This document shows positions 1 to 6,927 of a DNA stretch of 25,113 nucleotides, piece by piece (the stretch's first letter is position 1; each line of letters opens with the position of its first letter). The stretch covers positions 1 through 25,113 of IMG/VR virus record IMGVR_UViG_3300008111_000125; one strand, given 5' to 3'. Source of the DNA: a virus. Under the pieces are notes generated by a model. The model was not told the DNA's origin. It made no database searches and saw only the letters and a list, made by a program, of their open reading frames with translations. A program made the translations under genes and the position numbers.

Positions 1-15
1 AATACCATCTGCCAT
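1..15 (-). CDS. Start of a further gene, cut by the window edge
   Basis: Reading leftward, 21 bases after the stop of the Cys-rich small protein, an ATG at 15..13 opens a frame that reads M-A-D-G-I to the window edge. The leader is A/T-rich and carries TATTTATC (bases 28..21 on the minus strand), similar to the element before several other genes here. Five codons are too few to say anything about function; it is called a gene only because of its spacing and position in a tightly packed same-strand series. Confidence 0.4.
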
Positions 16-36
16 ATAGTGATAAATATACTTTGA

Positions 37-222
37 TTATTTTTTTATTGTAGTATTTCCCTTCTGAGCTTTAGGTTCGTATGGACAATGTCTACAACCA
101 TTACCACAACAATACCCTCTATCCAAGTGATATTGTTCGGTCATAACTTTTCTTCCGTTTTCTGTGTAGAAATAAGAAGGGAGAAGTTCTACCTTCTCCC
201 TTTTATTTTGGTTGTTTTCCAT
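37..222 (-). CDS. Small Cys-rich protein, DUF5522-like
   Basis: This is a 61-residue protein whose core, Y-C-C-G-N-G-C-R-H-C-P-Y at residues 37-48, places four cysteines (C38, C39, C43, C46) in a tight cluster preceded by 'MTEQYHLDRG'. I recognise this pattern as that of DUF5522 proteins, short proteins of Bacteroidetes genomes with no established function; the cysteines suggest a bound metal or redox role. The N- and C-terminal tails are charged and probably flexible. The ATG lies only 3 bases after the stop of the class II ribonucleotide reductase gene, so the two are almost certainly co-transcribed and perhaps translationally coupled. A functional link to the reductase is inference from position only. 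The family call is from memory of the motif. Confidence 0.75.
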   Translation of the reverse strand: MENNQNKREKVELLPSYFYTENGRKVMTEQYHLDRGYCCGNGCRHCPYEPKAQKGNTTIKK

Positions 223-225
223 AGG

Positions 226-2088
226 TTATACTAATGTAATCTCACAAGCACCTCCTGCACATGCAAGTTCCCCACTCAAATCAGTCTCGTCATTATTCTC
301 AACAATCTTAGACAAATCAACGTCTTTAAGAGTGAGCATTAATTCCTCATACTTTTCTTTTGTACAATCCTCGAAAGGTGCTTGTACGTATGTTCCACCG
401 TTGTAGGGTAGACAAGATAGACCATTGTAGTGTTCTTTGTTTTCCCACATCCACTCACCTACAGCTGGCCATTCGTGTTCACGAATAGAAATTGTTGCAG
501 ATACGTTGTGAGCATTTGAACCACTTCTATGACCAGGTCTAATCCATTCTTGTTGAACCTTCTTTACTCTTTCAAGTAATTGAATTGGTGATTCATTTCT
601 TAGAATAGACCCTTCAGGTGCTTTTTGTGGAATACTAATTACCGCAGTGTCGTGAGGTCTAAAGTATTCATCTTCTACTAACTCAGGGTGATTTTCCTTG
701 AGATGGGTGTAGATTGATTCGTTCTTACCAACTCTAACTCTTCTGATGTAGTAATCGTTATGCCAAGCGTGGATTCCTGATGATGTACCCAATGTTAAAG
801 AGGTAGTACCTGCTGGTTTTACAGTTGTGGTTCTTGCCGCTTTATTGATACCAATTAAGTTAGCAACTCTTTCATTTTCTTCTTTAACAACTTTTGAAGC
901 GGATTTCATGTTAAGACCTAAGACTGCTCCTGAACCGATACCCGTCATTGAAATTCCAACAAGAGCATCTTTTTCAGTTGTTCTCTGCCAAATTGGTCTG
1001 AGATAATGGAAGTCTGTATATCCTGCCTGTAATGTTCCGATAAATGAAGCTGCTCTTACTCTGTCTTCGTAATCTTCTTGAGATACCACGTTTGATACGT
1101 TAACCTCAGTTAAGTTACAGAATTGGAAAGGTCTAAGTGCAATTTCACAACAAGGGTTAGTTCCCCAATCTTTGTCGTTTGATAGGTAAATACCTGGTTC
1201 ACCAGCTCCACTTGCTTCAATTCTTTTCCACAACTCCATGAAATACTCTTTGGTGATTTTGTGTCTCATAAGAACTGCTGAGTTGTTAGCTCTACCTCTT
1301 TGTGGATTTGTTTCCCACCATGAACCACTCTTACTACCAATCATATCTTCATCTGTTGCTGAGAACAAACAAATAAGTGCCGCTCTTCTAATACCACCTG
1401 CAAGTACAGCGTCTGCAATATGGCAAACGATGTCGTGAACTTCGATTGGAGATAGTTTTTCACCGTCTTCTTTTGAGTCTAAAATACCCTCAAGTTTTAT
1501 AAGACACTCTTTCAATGGTTGAGGACCAGGAGCTTTACCACCTGAGGTTACAAGTCTTGCACCCTTTGGTCTGATATCACTGAAATCAAACTGAATGTGT
1601 GAACCACCAAAGAAGTAAGATTTAACTAATACTTTAACTGCGTCAGCCCAACCCTCAATTGAGTCAGCAACTAACCATCTTCTTCCTCTTTCTTTATTTG
1701 GTTTTCTGATTTCAGGTAAAACATCAACGTGGTGTTTTTGAACTGAATAACCAACTCCTGTTCCACCTAAAAGTAAGAACATAATTTCTGAAAATACTCT
1801 CCAATCATCAATCGGCGCAAACGCACAGTTGTAAATTCTGTTTGGTGAGATTTCAATAGGTTTACCAGCGAACTGCATCGACCTCATTGAGGGTAATACT
1901 TGTTTCTTGTAAACATACTGATAATTCTCTCTAATCTCTTTTTCTAATTTTGGATACATTTTAATATGCATCTCCATGTTTCTTGTAACTAGCTCTTGCC
2001 AAGTCTCTCTTCTCTTGAGTTCAGGCATGTACTTCGCGTACTTCATGTACACTGTAATGTCTGATAAAATTCTGTTCGAAATGTCCAT
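226..2088 (-). CDS. rtpR: Adenosylcobalamin-dependent (class II) ribonucleoside-triphosphate reductase
   Basis: The enzyme converts ribonucleotides to deoxyribonucleotides using a radical generated from coenzyme B12, so it needs no oxygen and no second subunit. All expected residues are visible: C88 in 'RIYNCAF', then N311-P-C313-C-E315 followed by C324. The spacing C313 to C324 equals that between the thiyl cysteine C408 and C419 of the Lactobacillus leichmannii enzyme, with N311 and E315 matching N406 and E410. The C-terminal C610-x4-C615 pair is the reducible shuttle. At 620 residues it is shorter than the 739-residue L. leichmannii protein; part of the difference lies between C88 and C313 (225 versus 289 residues), the stretch that holds the allosteric insertion, so effector control may be reduced. 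The ATG start is the only one giving the full N-terminus. It is also annotated as nrdJ in many genomes. It supplies dNTPs for phage DNA synthesis. Confidence 0.96.
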   Translation of the reverse strand: MDISNRILSDITVYMKYAKYMPELKRRETWQELVTRNMEMHIKMYPKLEKEIRENYQYVYKKQVLPSMRSMQFAGKPIEISPNRIYNCAFAPIDDWRVFSEIMFLLLGGTGVGYSVQKHHVDVLPEIRKPNKERGRRWLVADSIEGWADAVKVLVKSYFFGGSHIQFDFSDIRPKGARLVTSGGKAPGPQPLKECLIKLEGILDSKEDGEKLSPIEVHDIVCHIADAVLAGGIRRAALICLFSATDEDMIGSKSGSWWETNPQRGRANNSAVLMRHKITKEYFMELWKRIEASGAGEPGIYLSNDKDWGTNPCCEIALRPFQFCNLTEVNVSNVVSQEDYEDRVRAASFIGTLQAGYTDFHYLRPIWQRTTEKDALVGISMTGIGSGAVLGLNMKSASKVVKEENERVANLIGINKAARTTTVKPAGTTSLTLGTSSGIHAWHNDYYIRRVRVGKNESIYTHLKENHPELVEDEYFRPHDTAVISIPQKAPEGSILRNESPIQLLERVKKVQQEWIRPGHRSGSNAHNVSATISIREHEWPAVGEWMWENKEHYNGLSCLPYNGGTYVQAPFEDCTKEKYEELMLTLKDVDLSKIVENNDETDLSGELACAGGACEITLV

Positions 2089-2222
2089 TTTTTAAATTTT
2101 TAAGGTATAACTTTTTTATCAAAAAATCACCGATTTTTATGATAAATATGCGGTCGGCAACTAAGCGACCACGAAAATAATTAAAAAAAAATAAGTTTTT
2201 TTGAGAAAAAGTAGATATTTAA
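2089..2222 (-). other. A/T-rich leader of the reductase gene with three small hairpins
   Basis: This is the largest gap in the replication module. It holds an A7/T7 hairpin with a TAAG loop (2185-2202) just after the helicase stop, possibly a weak terminator; a GGTCG/CGACC hairpin with a 9-base loop (2152-2170); and an AAAAATC/GATTTTT hairpin with a 3-base loop (2122-2138). A TATTTATC element lies at 2148..2141. I see no convincing sigma70 or Bacteroidetes-type (TAnnTTTG) promoter and no B12 riboswitch core. It probably separates the reductase transcript from the helicase operon, but nothing here is decisive. Confidence 0.4.
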
Positions 2223-3605
2223 TTAAGTCTGATTTTGGGTTTTCTCCCTTTCCTTTCTTTTTTCAAGGAGCTCCTTAACTCTATCTCTTTTTCTTTCTTC
2301 TTGTTGTTCTTCGAAACCAAGGAATGTTACCGATGATTCGGTGTCTATTTCCAATAATTCATTATTGAACTTACAGTTCTCGAAGACAACGCCGTCCTTA
2401 CCAAGACGGGATTTTGTGATGGCGATTGTTGCAAGATTCATTTCTTTTTGTTGTAGAGTCTTAGCAACGGTAATGATTACGTGACCAACTTGTGCTTTCT
2501 TGATTGAACCACCCATTTGGTCAGTTGTAACAACCTCAGAGGAGATTGAACTTCTGTTTCCTTGAGTTGCTGTCCAACCAGCAATGTCCAACTCGTGGCA
2601 CATCGCTTCAAAAGCTCTCATCACAGACCCTTCAGCTTTCCACTCATCTTTAGCACTTGACTCAGGTAATACACAATCAATGTAATCCAAAAGAATCATA
2701 TCTATTTTTGTACCGTCAGCAATCATTTTTCTGACTTGGTTTTTGATTTGATTCATAGTCATAGTATCAGATGCTAGTTTTTTTAGAACTAACTTGTTTG
2801 GCATTGTCTCCCTAATCTCAGTGATTTTCTCCATAACTTTTTCTTTATGGAATACCAAGTTGTCGGGTTCAATTCCTGTCCAAATTGTGAAGTGTTTTCT
2901 TTGTACAATTTTTGGGTTGTCTTCAAAAAATATCTGAAGAACATTGTATCCCATATTGAAAGCTGTGTTTGCAATTTTTGTAAGTACAGTCGTCTTACCA
3001 ACTCCTGTAGGTGCTAATATCACCCCAATCTCACCTTTAGCCAATCCACCTTTGAGTAGTTTGTCTATACCCGCAATCCCCATAGGAATTGGATGTCTAT
3101 AATCTTCTTCTAAGACAGTGTCCAAATCTGTGAAAACGTCTGATTGACCTTTCTCAATTTCCCCAACCTGTAGGGCTTCTCTCACAAGACCTTCAACTTT
3201 GTCGTAGGACTCGAAGTCTCCTTCTGTGATAATCTTTTGAGCCTTGTTCATTGCTTTCTGTAACTCTTGTTGTTTACAGAATTTCAATGCTTTTTCTTGA
3301 ACAAATTGAGTTCCTTCAAAAGGTGCTTCTTTGATTTGTTTTAAAGTATCTAAAACAATTTTTGCAACCAATTCTTGTGAGACTTCAGATTTAACAATCT
3401 GTTCCAAGGTTTCGAAGTTGGGTGTAGATTCGTACTTAACATAGTACTCCTTAATCATCTGAATTATGATTTTGAAATACTTGTTGTCGAAGTAAGAACT
3501 TTCCAAAACATCAATGATTGAAGATGAAAAATCCTTGTCTACAACAATCTGATTGATTAATTGAATTTGAAAAGTGTTACCTAAATAATCGAAATTCTTG
3601 TTCAT
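2223..3605 (-). CDS. 41: Replicative DNA helicase, DnaB/gp41 family
   Basis: This is a 460-residue hexameric helicase of the DnaB superfamily, close in length to T4 gp41 (475). The N-terminal ~150 residues are helical. The RecA-like motor starts near residue 170: Walker A A198-P-T-G-V-G-K-T-T206, an acidic E228-D pair after strand 2, Walker B 'MILLDYID' at 303-310, the 'TQGNR' sensor at 347-351 and 'KSRLGK' at 398-403 as likely arginine-finger region. The C-terminal ~40 residues are highly charged (E/K/R-rich), probably a flexible tail. In T4-like phages it unwinds the fork 5' to 3' on the lagging strand and works with a primase, which is not in this window. The gene starts 40 bases after the 149-residue unknown gene. 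The start is ATG with no Shine-Dalgarno match; an A-GGGGG run lies too far upstream to serve. Confidence 0.93.
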   Translation of the reverse strand: MNKNFDYLGNTFQIQLINQIVVDKDFSSSIIDVLESSYFDNKYFKIIIQMIKEYYVKYESTPNFETLEQIVKSEVSQELVAKIVLDTLKQIKEAPFEGTQFVQEKALKFCKQQELQKAMNKAQKIITEGDFESYDKVEGLVREALQVGEIEKGQSDVFTDLDTVLEEDYRHPIPMGIAGIDKLLKGGLAKGEIGVILAPTGVGKTTVLTKIANTAFNMGYNVLQIFFEDNPKIVQRKHFTIWTGIEPDNLVFHKEKVMEKITEIRETMPNKLVLKKLASDTMTMNQIKNQVRKMIADGTKIDMILLDYIDCVLPESSAKDEWKAEGSVMRAFEAMCHELDIAGWTATQGNRSSISSEVVTTDQMGGSIKKAQVGHVIITVAKTLQQKEMNLATIAITKSRLGKDGVVFENCKFNNELLEIDTESSVTFLGFEEQQEERKRDRVKELLEKRKEREKTQNQT

Positions 3606-3645
3606 ATATTGCGTCTCTTACCCCCTGTATTATTTTAAATATTTG

Positions 3646-4095
3646 TTAAGCGAGGTCAAGTTCCAAATATTTGTAAGTTAATTTTTTGCTTGAGAAGATG
3701 TCTGTGAGTTCTCTCAAAACCTCTTTTAAGAATGGTCTAACATCAACTGTGTAACGCACTTTTGGTGGGTAAAGTTTTCCATCAAACTGTCTGTGGTTCA
3801 ACACTGTGTCCCCAACCTTGATGTAAATGTTGAAGTTTTCAGGACCTTCAGTGAATGAAGTTTCCATAATCGTTGGGTCGTGAATTATTGCCTCTTGATT
3901 CTCCATCATGTAGACAACTGTTTTCATTTTGAGATAGTAGTGAAGTTCTTCACTCAAAGCTTTGACGAATTCATGTAACTCCAAAGAATTTTTAGCTTTG
4001 GGAACATACCCTCTTACGTTGAAAAATCTTTGAACAACAATGTTGTCGTTTAGAGTTAATAGAAACTCCATCTTCGTGCTTTCTTGCTCTTTCAT
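3646..4095 (-). CDS. Unknown 149-residue protein of the replication operon
   Basis: I cannot assign a function. The protein is soluble-looking, with mixed alpha/beta character, no membrane segment, no signal peptide and no cysteine or recognisable catalytic motif. It begins with a short charged segment and then M9-E-F-L-L-T-L-N-D-N, so M9 is a possible alternative start; M1 is kept because the leader upstream is typical (A-rich) and spacing from the preceding stop is 15 bases. Placement between a 2OG oxygenase and the replicative helicase, on the same strand with tiny gaps, suggests a replication or nucleotide-metabolism accessory. I have a general impression of similar small proteins near gp41 in marine T4-like phages, but cannot verify it. 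Confidence 0.7.
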   Translation of the reverse strand: MKEQESTKMEFLLTLNDNIVVQRFFNVRGYVPKAKNSLELHEFVKALSEELHYYLKMKTVVYMMENQEAIIHDPTIMETSFTEGPENFNIYIKVGDTVLNHRQFDGKLYPPKVRYTVDVRPFLKEVLRELTDIFSSKKLTYKYLELDLA

Positions 4096-4110
4096 AATTT
4101 GTGTTTTGTT

Positions 4111-4857
4111 TTATTGAAATAAATCGTTTGGAGGTGCTCCTGCACCAATTTCGTTATCTTTGTAAAAAATTACTGTGTGTTTTTCATCTTCTCTTGGTTC
4201 TTCATCAACAAAATAATATAATGCCAATGAATATCTGTCCAAGTTTTCAGGTGTGTTAAGTGGTACGGGATGTCCGTGAGGTGCGTCTTCAATATCAAAA
4301 ATTACCACTCGGTTAAATATTGGTTCAACCTCTATAAATTTTTGTGCTGGATTTACCGTCCAAAACTCTAAATTACCTTCCCACTCTTTTCTCCAACCTT
4401 CATTTAGATAAATTAATACATTTAAAACTCTTTTTTTTCCTGAGTTTGGATGTTGATTGTAATCAATATGAACGGATAGTTTTCCCCCTTTCTTAATTCT
4501 ATGAATACCACCCCCCATCAAGACTGGGTCTCGATAAAGTTTTTGGTGTCCTGTAAGCTCCTCCAAAAATTTTATAAACTCAAAAGAGTTTAGATAGTCC
4601 ATTACTAAACTTGTTATTGGTAACTTATCTCTAAATTCTTTCATATCTGTATTATAGTTCGGATAGTAGAATTTTTTATGCTGATACTCTTTTGTGAAAT
4701 CAACATTGTCGTGATGCCACACATCGTGTCTATGTATTTCTTCCTTACAAACTCTTAGAAGATATTCTGGTAAGAAATTATCAATCACTATGTAAGGAAA
4801 TGGATAGGCACTTTTGTAAAGTGTTTTTAATCGTGGTGCTAAACTCAAATCAATCAT
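4111..4857 (-). CDS. 2-oxoglutarate/Fe(II)-dependent oxygenase, prolyl-4-hydroxylase-like
   Basis: This 248-residue protein has the double-stranded beta-helix signature of non-haem iron oxygenases. H130-x-D132 sits in 'LSVHIDYN'; the distal histidine is H194 or H196 in 'DAPHGHPVP'; R208 in 'DRYSLALYYF' is the expected anchor for the 2-oxoglutarate carboxylate. 'RVLNVLIYLNEGW' and 'GNLEFW' are the usual strands between the ligands. Such enzymes hydroxylate protein side chains or small molecules, with 2-oxoglutarate as co-substrate and succinate and CO2 as products; the substrate here is unknown. Its ATG overlaps the stop of the nuclease gene in an ATGA junction, so translation is probably coupled. 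The family is common in T4-like phages of aquatic bacteria. Confidence 0.85.
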   Translation of the reverse strand: MIDLSLAPRLKTLYKSAYPFPYIVIDNFLPEYLLRVCKEEIHRHDVWHHDNVDFTKEYQHKKFYYPNYNTDMKEFRDKLPITSLVMDYLNSFEFIKFLEELTGHQKLYRDPVLMGGGIHRIKKGGKLSVHIDYNQHPNSGKKRVLNVLIYLNEGWRKEWEGNLEFWTVNPAQKFIEVEPIFNRVVIFDIEDAPHGHPVPLNTPENLDRYSLALYYFVDEEPREDEKHTVIFYKDNEIGAGAPPNDLFQ

Positions 4858-5846
4858 AACTTTCTTTTTTCTTTTCTAGTTAGTTTCATGAATGGCTTGA
4901 GAAAGTTTACCCAAGCTTCATCATTTTTAGGAAGGTATTTGAAAAGACCATCTTCCATCATGAGTCTCATCAAATTTTTATATCCTCTGTCGGTGGGGTC
5001 TATTGTATCGGTGTGGATTTGTTCTACCAATTGTTTTCCTTCATCTGTAATCAGAGGATTTGTAAGGTCAACAATTTTAGAATTTACTCTGTAGAACTCT
5101 TCACCAAGTATACCGCTTTTGGTACGTCCAGTCAAAATATTAGATAAACTTTTGATAGGTTTTTTCTGCGGGATATTTTGTGCAGTATCCAATATCTCTT
5201 TGATAGTACATGGTTTCTGTTGCAATTCGGGAAAATACTTAACTAAAGTTTTTTCGCCCAAACCTTCAATACCGTCTATATTATCAGATTTGTCCCCTGT
5301 AAAAATTTTGGTAAGGGTAACATTATAGTGAGGTATATCAACTTTGTTAATTGATATGTTATCTCCGTTCTTGAAATAAGTTTTACTGACTGGTGAAAAG
5401 ATTGTTACTCTTTCTGATATTAGTTGGGTGAGGTCCTTGTCTCCTGAAAAGATTATAATTTGTTCGTCAATAGCAACTTGTGTATAGTAAGCAATCAAAT
5501 CATCGGCTTCGTTGTTCACCATTTCAACCTGTCGCACAAAGACCTCCTCCAAATACGTCTTTACTCTTGCCTTTTGTTGCAAGTAAGATTCGTATTTGTA
5601 CTCATTCATGTCTTGTCGACGATTACCCTTGTATTGAGGGTAAATTGATTTGCGTATTGAGGAGTTGGAATCGCCGTCCCAAAATACAACCACTTTATCG
5701 TGATTGTGTTCCTCTAAAAATCGTCTTAGTGTATTAATGAAGTGATACACCCCACCTATGTGGGAACCGTCACTATAGAGTTCCTTTACCCCGTGGAATC
5801 CAATTTTGAATAGGTTATCCCCATCCACCAACAATGTCTTCGTCAC
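4854..5846 (-). CDS. rnh: 5'-3' exonuclease / RNase H, T4 Rnh-like (FEN family)
   Basis: This 330-residue metal-dependent nuclease corresponds to T4 Rnh (305 residues), which removes RNA primers and adjacent DNA from Okazaki fragments. The acidic two-metal centre is complete: D8-G-D10 at the N-terminus, D57 in 'VFWDGD', E113-A-D115-D116, D136 and D138 in 'FSGDKDL', and then the helix-three-turn-helix DNA-binding element 'GDKSDNIDGIEGLGEKT' from 184. The start is GTG at 5846: it is required to keep the N-terminal strand before D8. An ATG two bases upstream is out of frame and immediately followed by TGA. It ends in a 4-base overlap with the oxygenase gene and begins 23 bases after uvsX, so it lies in the uvsX operon. 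Confidence 0.93.
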   Translation of the reverse strand: MTKTLLVDGDNLFKIGFHGVKELYSDGSHIGGVYHFINTLRRFLEEHNHDKVVVFWDGDSNSSIRKSIYPQYKGNRRQDMNEYKYESYLQQKARVKTYLEEVFVRQVEMVNNEADDLIAYYTQVAIDEQIIIFSGDKDLTQLISERVTIFSPVSKTYFKNGDNISINKVDIPHYNVTLTKIFTGDKSDNIDGIEGLGEKTLVKYFPELQQKPCTIKEILDTAQNIPQKKPIKSLSNILTGRTKSGILGEEFYRVNSKIVDLTNPLITDEGKQLVEQIHTDTIDPTDRGYKNLMRLMMEDGLFKYLPKNDEAWVNFLKPFMKLTRKEKRKL

Positions 5847-5869
5847 ATATTCAATTTAAGGGTGAACAA

Positions 5870-6871
5870 TCAATCTTCTTTTTCTTCTGTAAGTGTAAAA
5901 TCACCATCCGCACCGATTATGTCTTTCCAATAATCAGCATATTCTTTCTTATATTTTTCAATAGAAGCTTTTTCTTCTGTTGAATCTTTTCCTGCCAAAA
6001 ATCCATGAGGTGTAACAATAATCTTCCCATCATCGAAACCAAGTCCATTAATGTGGTTCTTCATTACAGATACCTTACTCCTCACTGCAAACTTAACTGA
6101 ACGTTTGTCCTTCGTTGCGGTAATCTTTGTTGTACCCGCACCTTTTTGATTTCCAAATAAGAAAACGAGAGATGAGTTTAACCATACTGATTCACCACCT
6201 TTAGCTTTTATCTTTGGTTGTCCAAAAGGATTATCAGGTAATTCAACCCATGGTTGGTTAATGATGATAAGAGTATTTTCGTATTCGTTGTCGGACTTTC
6301 TTGAGCCTGAAATTCTTTGGTTGATTCCCATACCAATCTTGTCTGATAGTACTGAAGCATTGTGTTGTTTACCACCTTTACCTTCGAAAGTCATCTTACA
6401 AGGTACAGAACCTACTGAATCCCAAATGAAACAAAGACTATAGTTCAACTCTCCCTTTTCTTGAGCATCAAGGAGTTCGTTGATGTAATCTGTAATTTGT
6501 TCTATATAACTGAAGTTATTGTTGAATAGGAAAAATCCATCCCAATCAAGTTCTCCTGTTTCTTTGTCTACCACTTCCTCACATTGGAATCCCATAATCT
6601 TGGCATGGTCAAAACTCCACTTTTGTTCTGTAATAATGAATACAGGGAGGATTTCTTTTTTCTGTGCGTCTACAGCGGCTTTGATTGCTGCAGTGGTCTT
6701 ACCCGTATCAGAGTGACCCAAGAACATATTGATATGTCCAACTGCGGGACCTGGAAGTCCAACTGCATCCAAAAAGTCAGGACCTAAGTCCAAAAACCTT
6801 TGAGGTTTATATTTTGCAGAAGTTGAAAACTTCTTTTTTAAGTTTGAAAAATCGTTCTTTTTGATTGCCAT
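5870..6871 (-). CDS. uvsX: UvsX/RecA-like recombinase
   Basis: This is a 333-residue RecA-fold strand-exchange protein, somewhat shorter than T4 UvsX (391 residues by my recollection). Walker A is G52-H-S-D-T-G-K-T-T60; the catalytic-type glutamate is E82 in 'IITEQKW'; Walker B is 'LCFIWDSVGS' at 147-156, the D-S-x-G-S form typical of RecA/UvsX; 'IINQPW' and 'KAKGGESVWLNSS' follow as the loop-2 region and the strand after it. The C-terminus is acidic (ends E-E-K-E-D), as is usual for regulation of filament assembly. It coats gp32-cleared single strands and drives recombination-dependent replication and repair. It follows gp32 across a strong hairpin terminator and heads a tightly spaced series of nuclease, oxygenase, unknown gene and helicase. 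Confidence 0.94.
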   Translation of the reverse strand: MAIKKNDFSNLKKKFSTSAKYKPQRFLDLGPDFLDAVGLPGPAVGHINMFLGHSDTGKTTAAIKAAVDAQKKEILPVFIITEQKWSFDHAKIMGFQCEEVVDKETGELDWDGFFLFNNNFSYIEQITDYINELLDAQEKGELNYSLCFIWDSVGSVPCKMTFEGKGGKQHNASVLSDKIGMGINQRISGSRKSDNEYENTLIIINQPWVELPDNPFGQPKIKAKGGESVWLNSSLVFLFGNQKGAGTTKITATKDKRSVKFAVRSKVSVMKNHINGLGFDDGKIIVTPHGFLAGKDSTEEKASIEKYKKEYADYWKDIIGADGDFTLTEEKED

Positions 6872-6880
6872 ATTGTTCTT

Positions 6881-6916
6881 ATAAAAGATGTTCCCGACAG
6901 AGATGTCGGGAACATC
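6881..6916 (-). terminator. Hairpin terminator between gp32 and uvsX
   Basis: A perfect 13-bp stem (arms 6887-6899 and 6904-6916, loop of 4 bases) is followed on the minus strand by TTTTAT. It lies 11 bases after the gp32 stop and ends 15 bases before the uvsX ATG. The short T run suggests partial read-through, which would let gp32 be made in large excess over UvsX. Confidence 0.85.
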
Positions 6917-6927
6917 AAATTAATTAA

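Noticed and set aside
2089-2222. B12 riboswitch or tRNA in the leader of the cobalamin-dependent reductase
   Set aside because: The 134 bases are mostly A/T with three short hairpins; no cobalamin-box core and no cloverleaf could be found.
3606-3645. AGGGGG upstream of the helicase start as Shine-Dalgarno
   Set aside because: It lies about 18 bases before the ATG, too far for pairing, and no other gene here shows a Shine-Dalgarno sequence.
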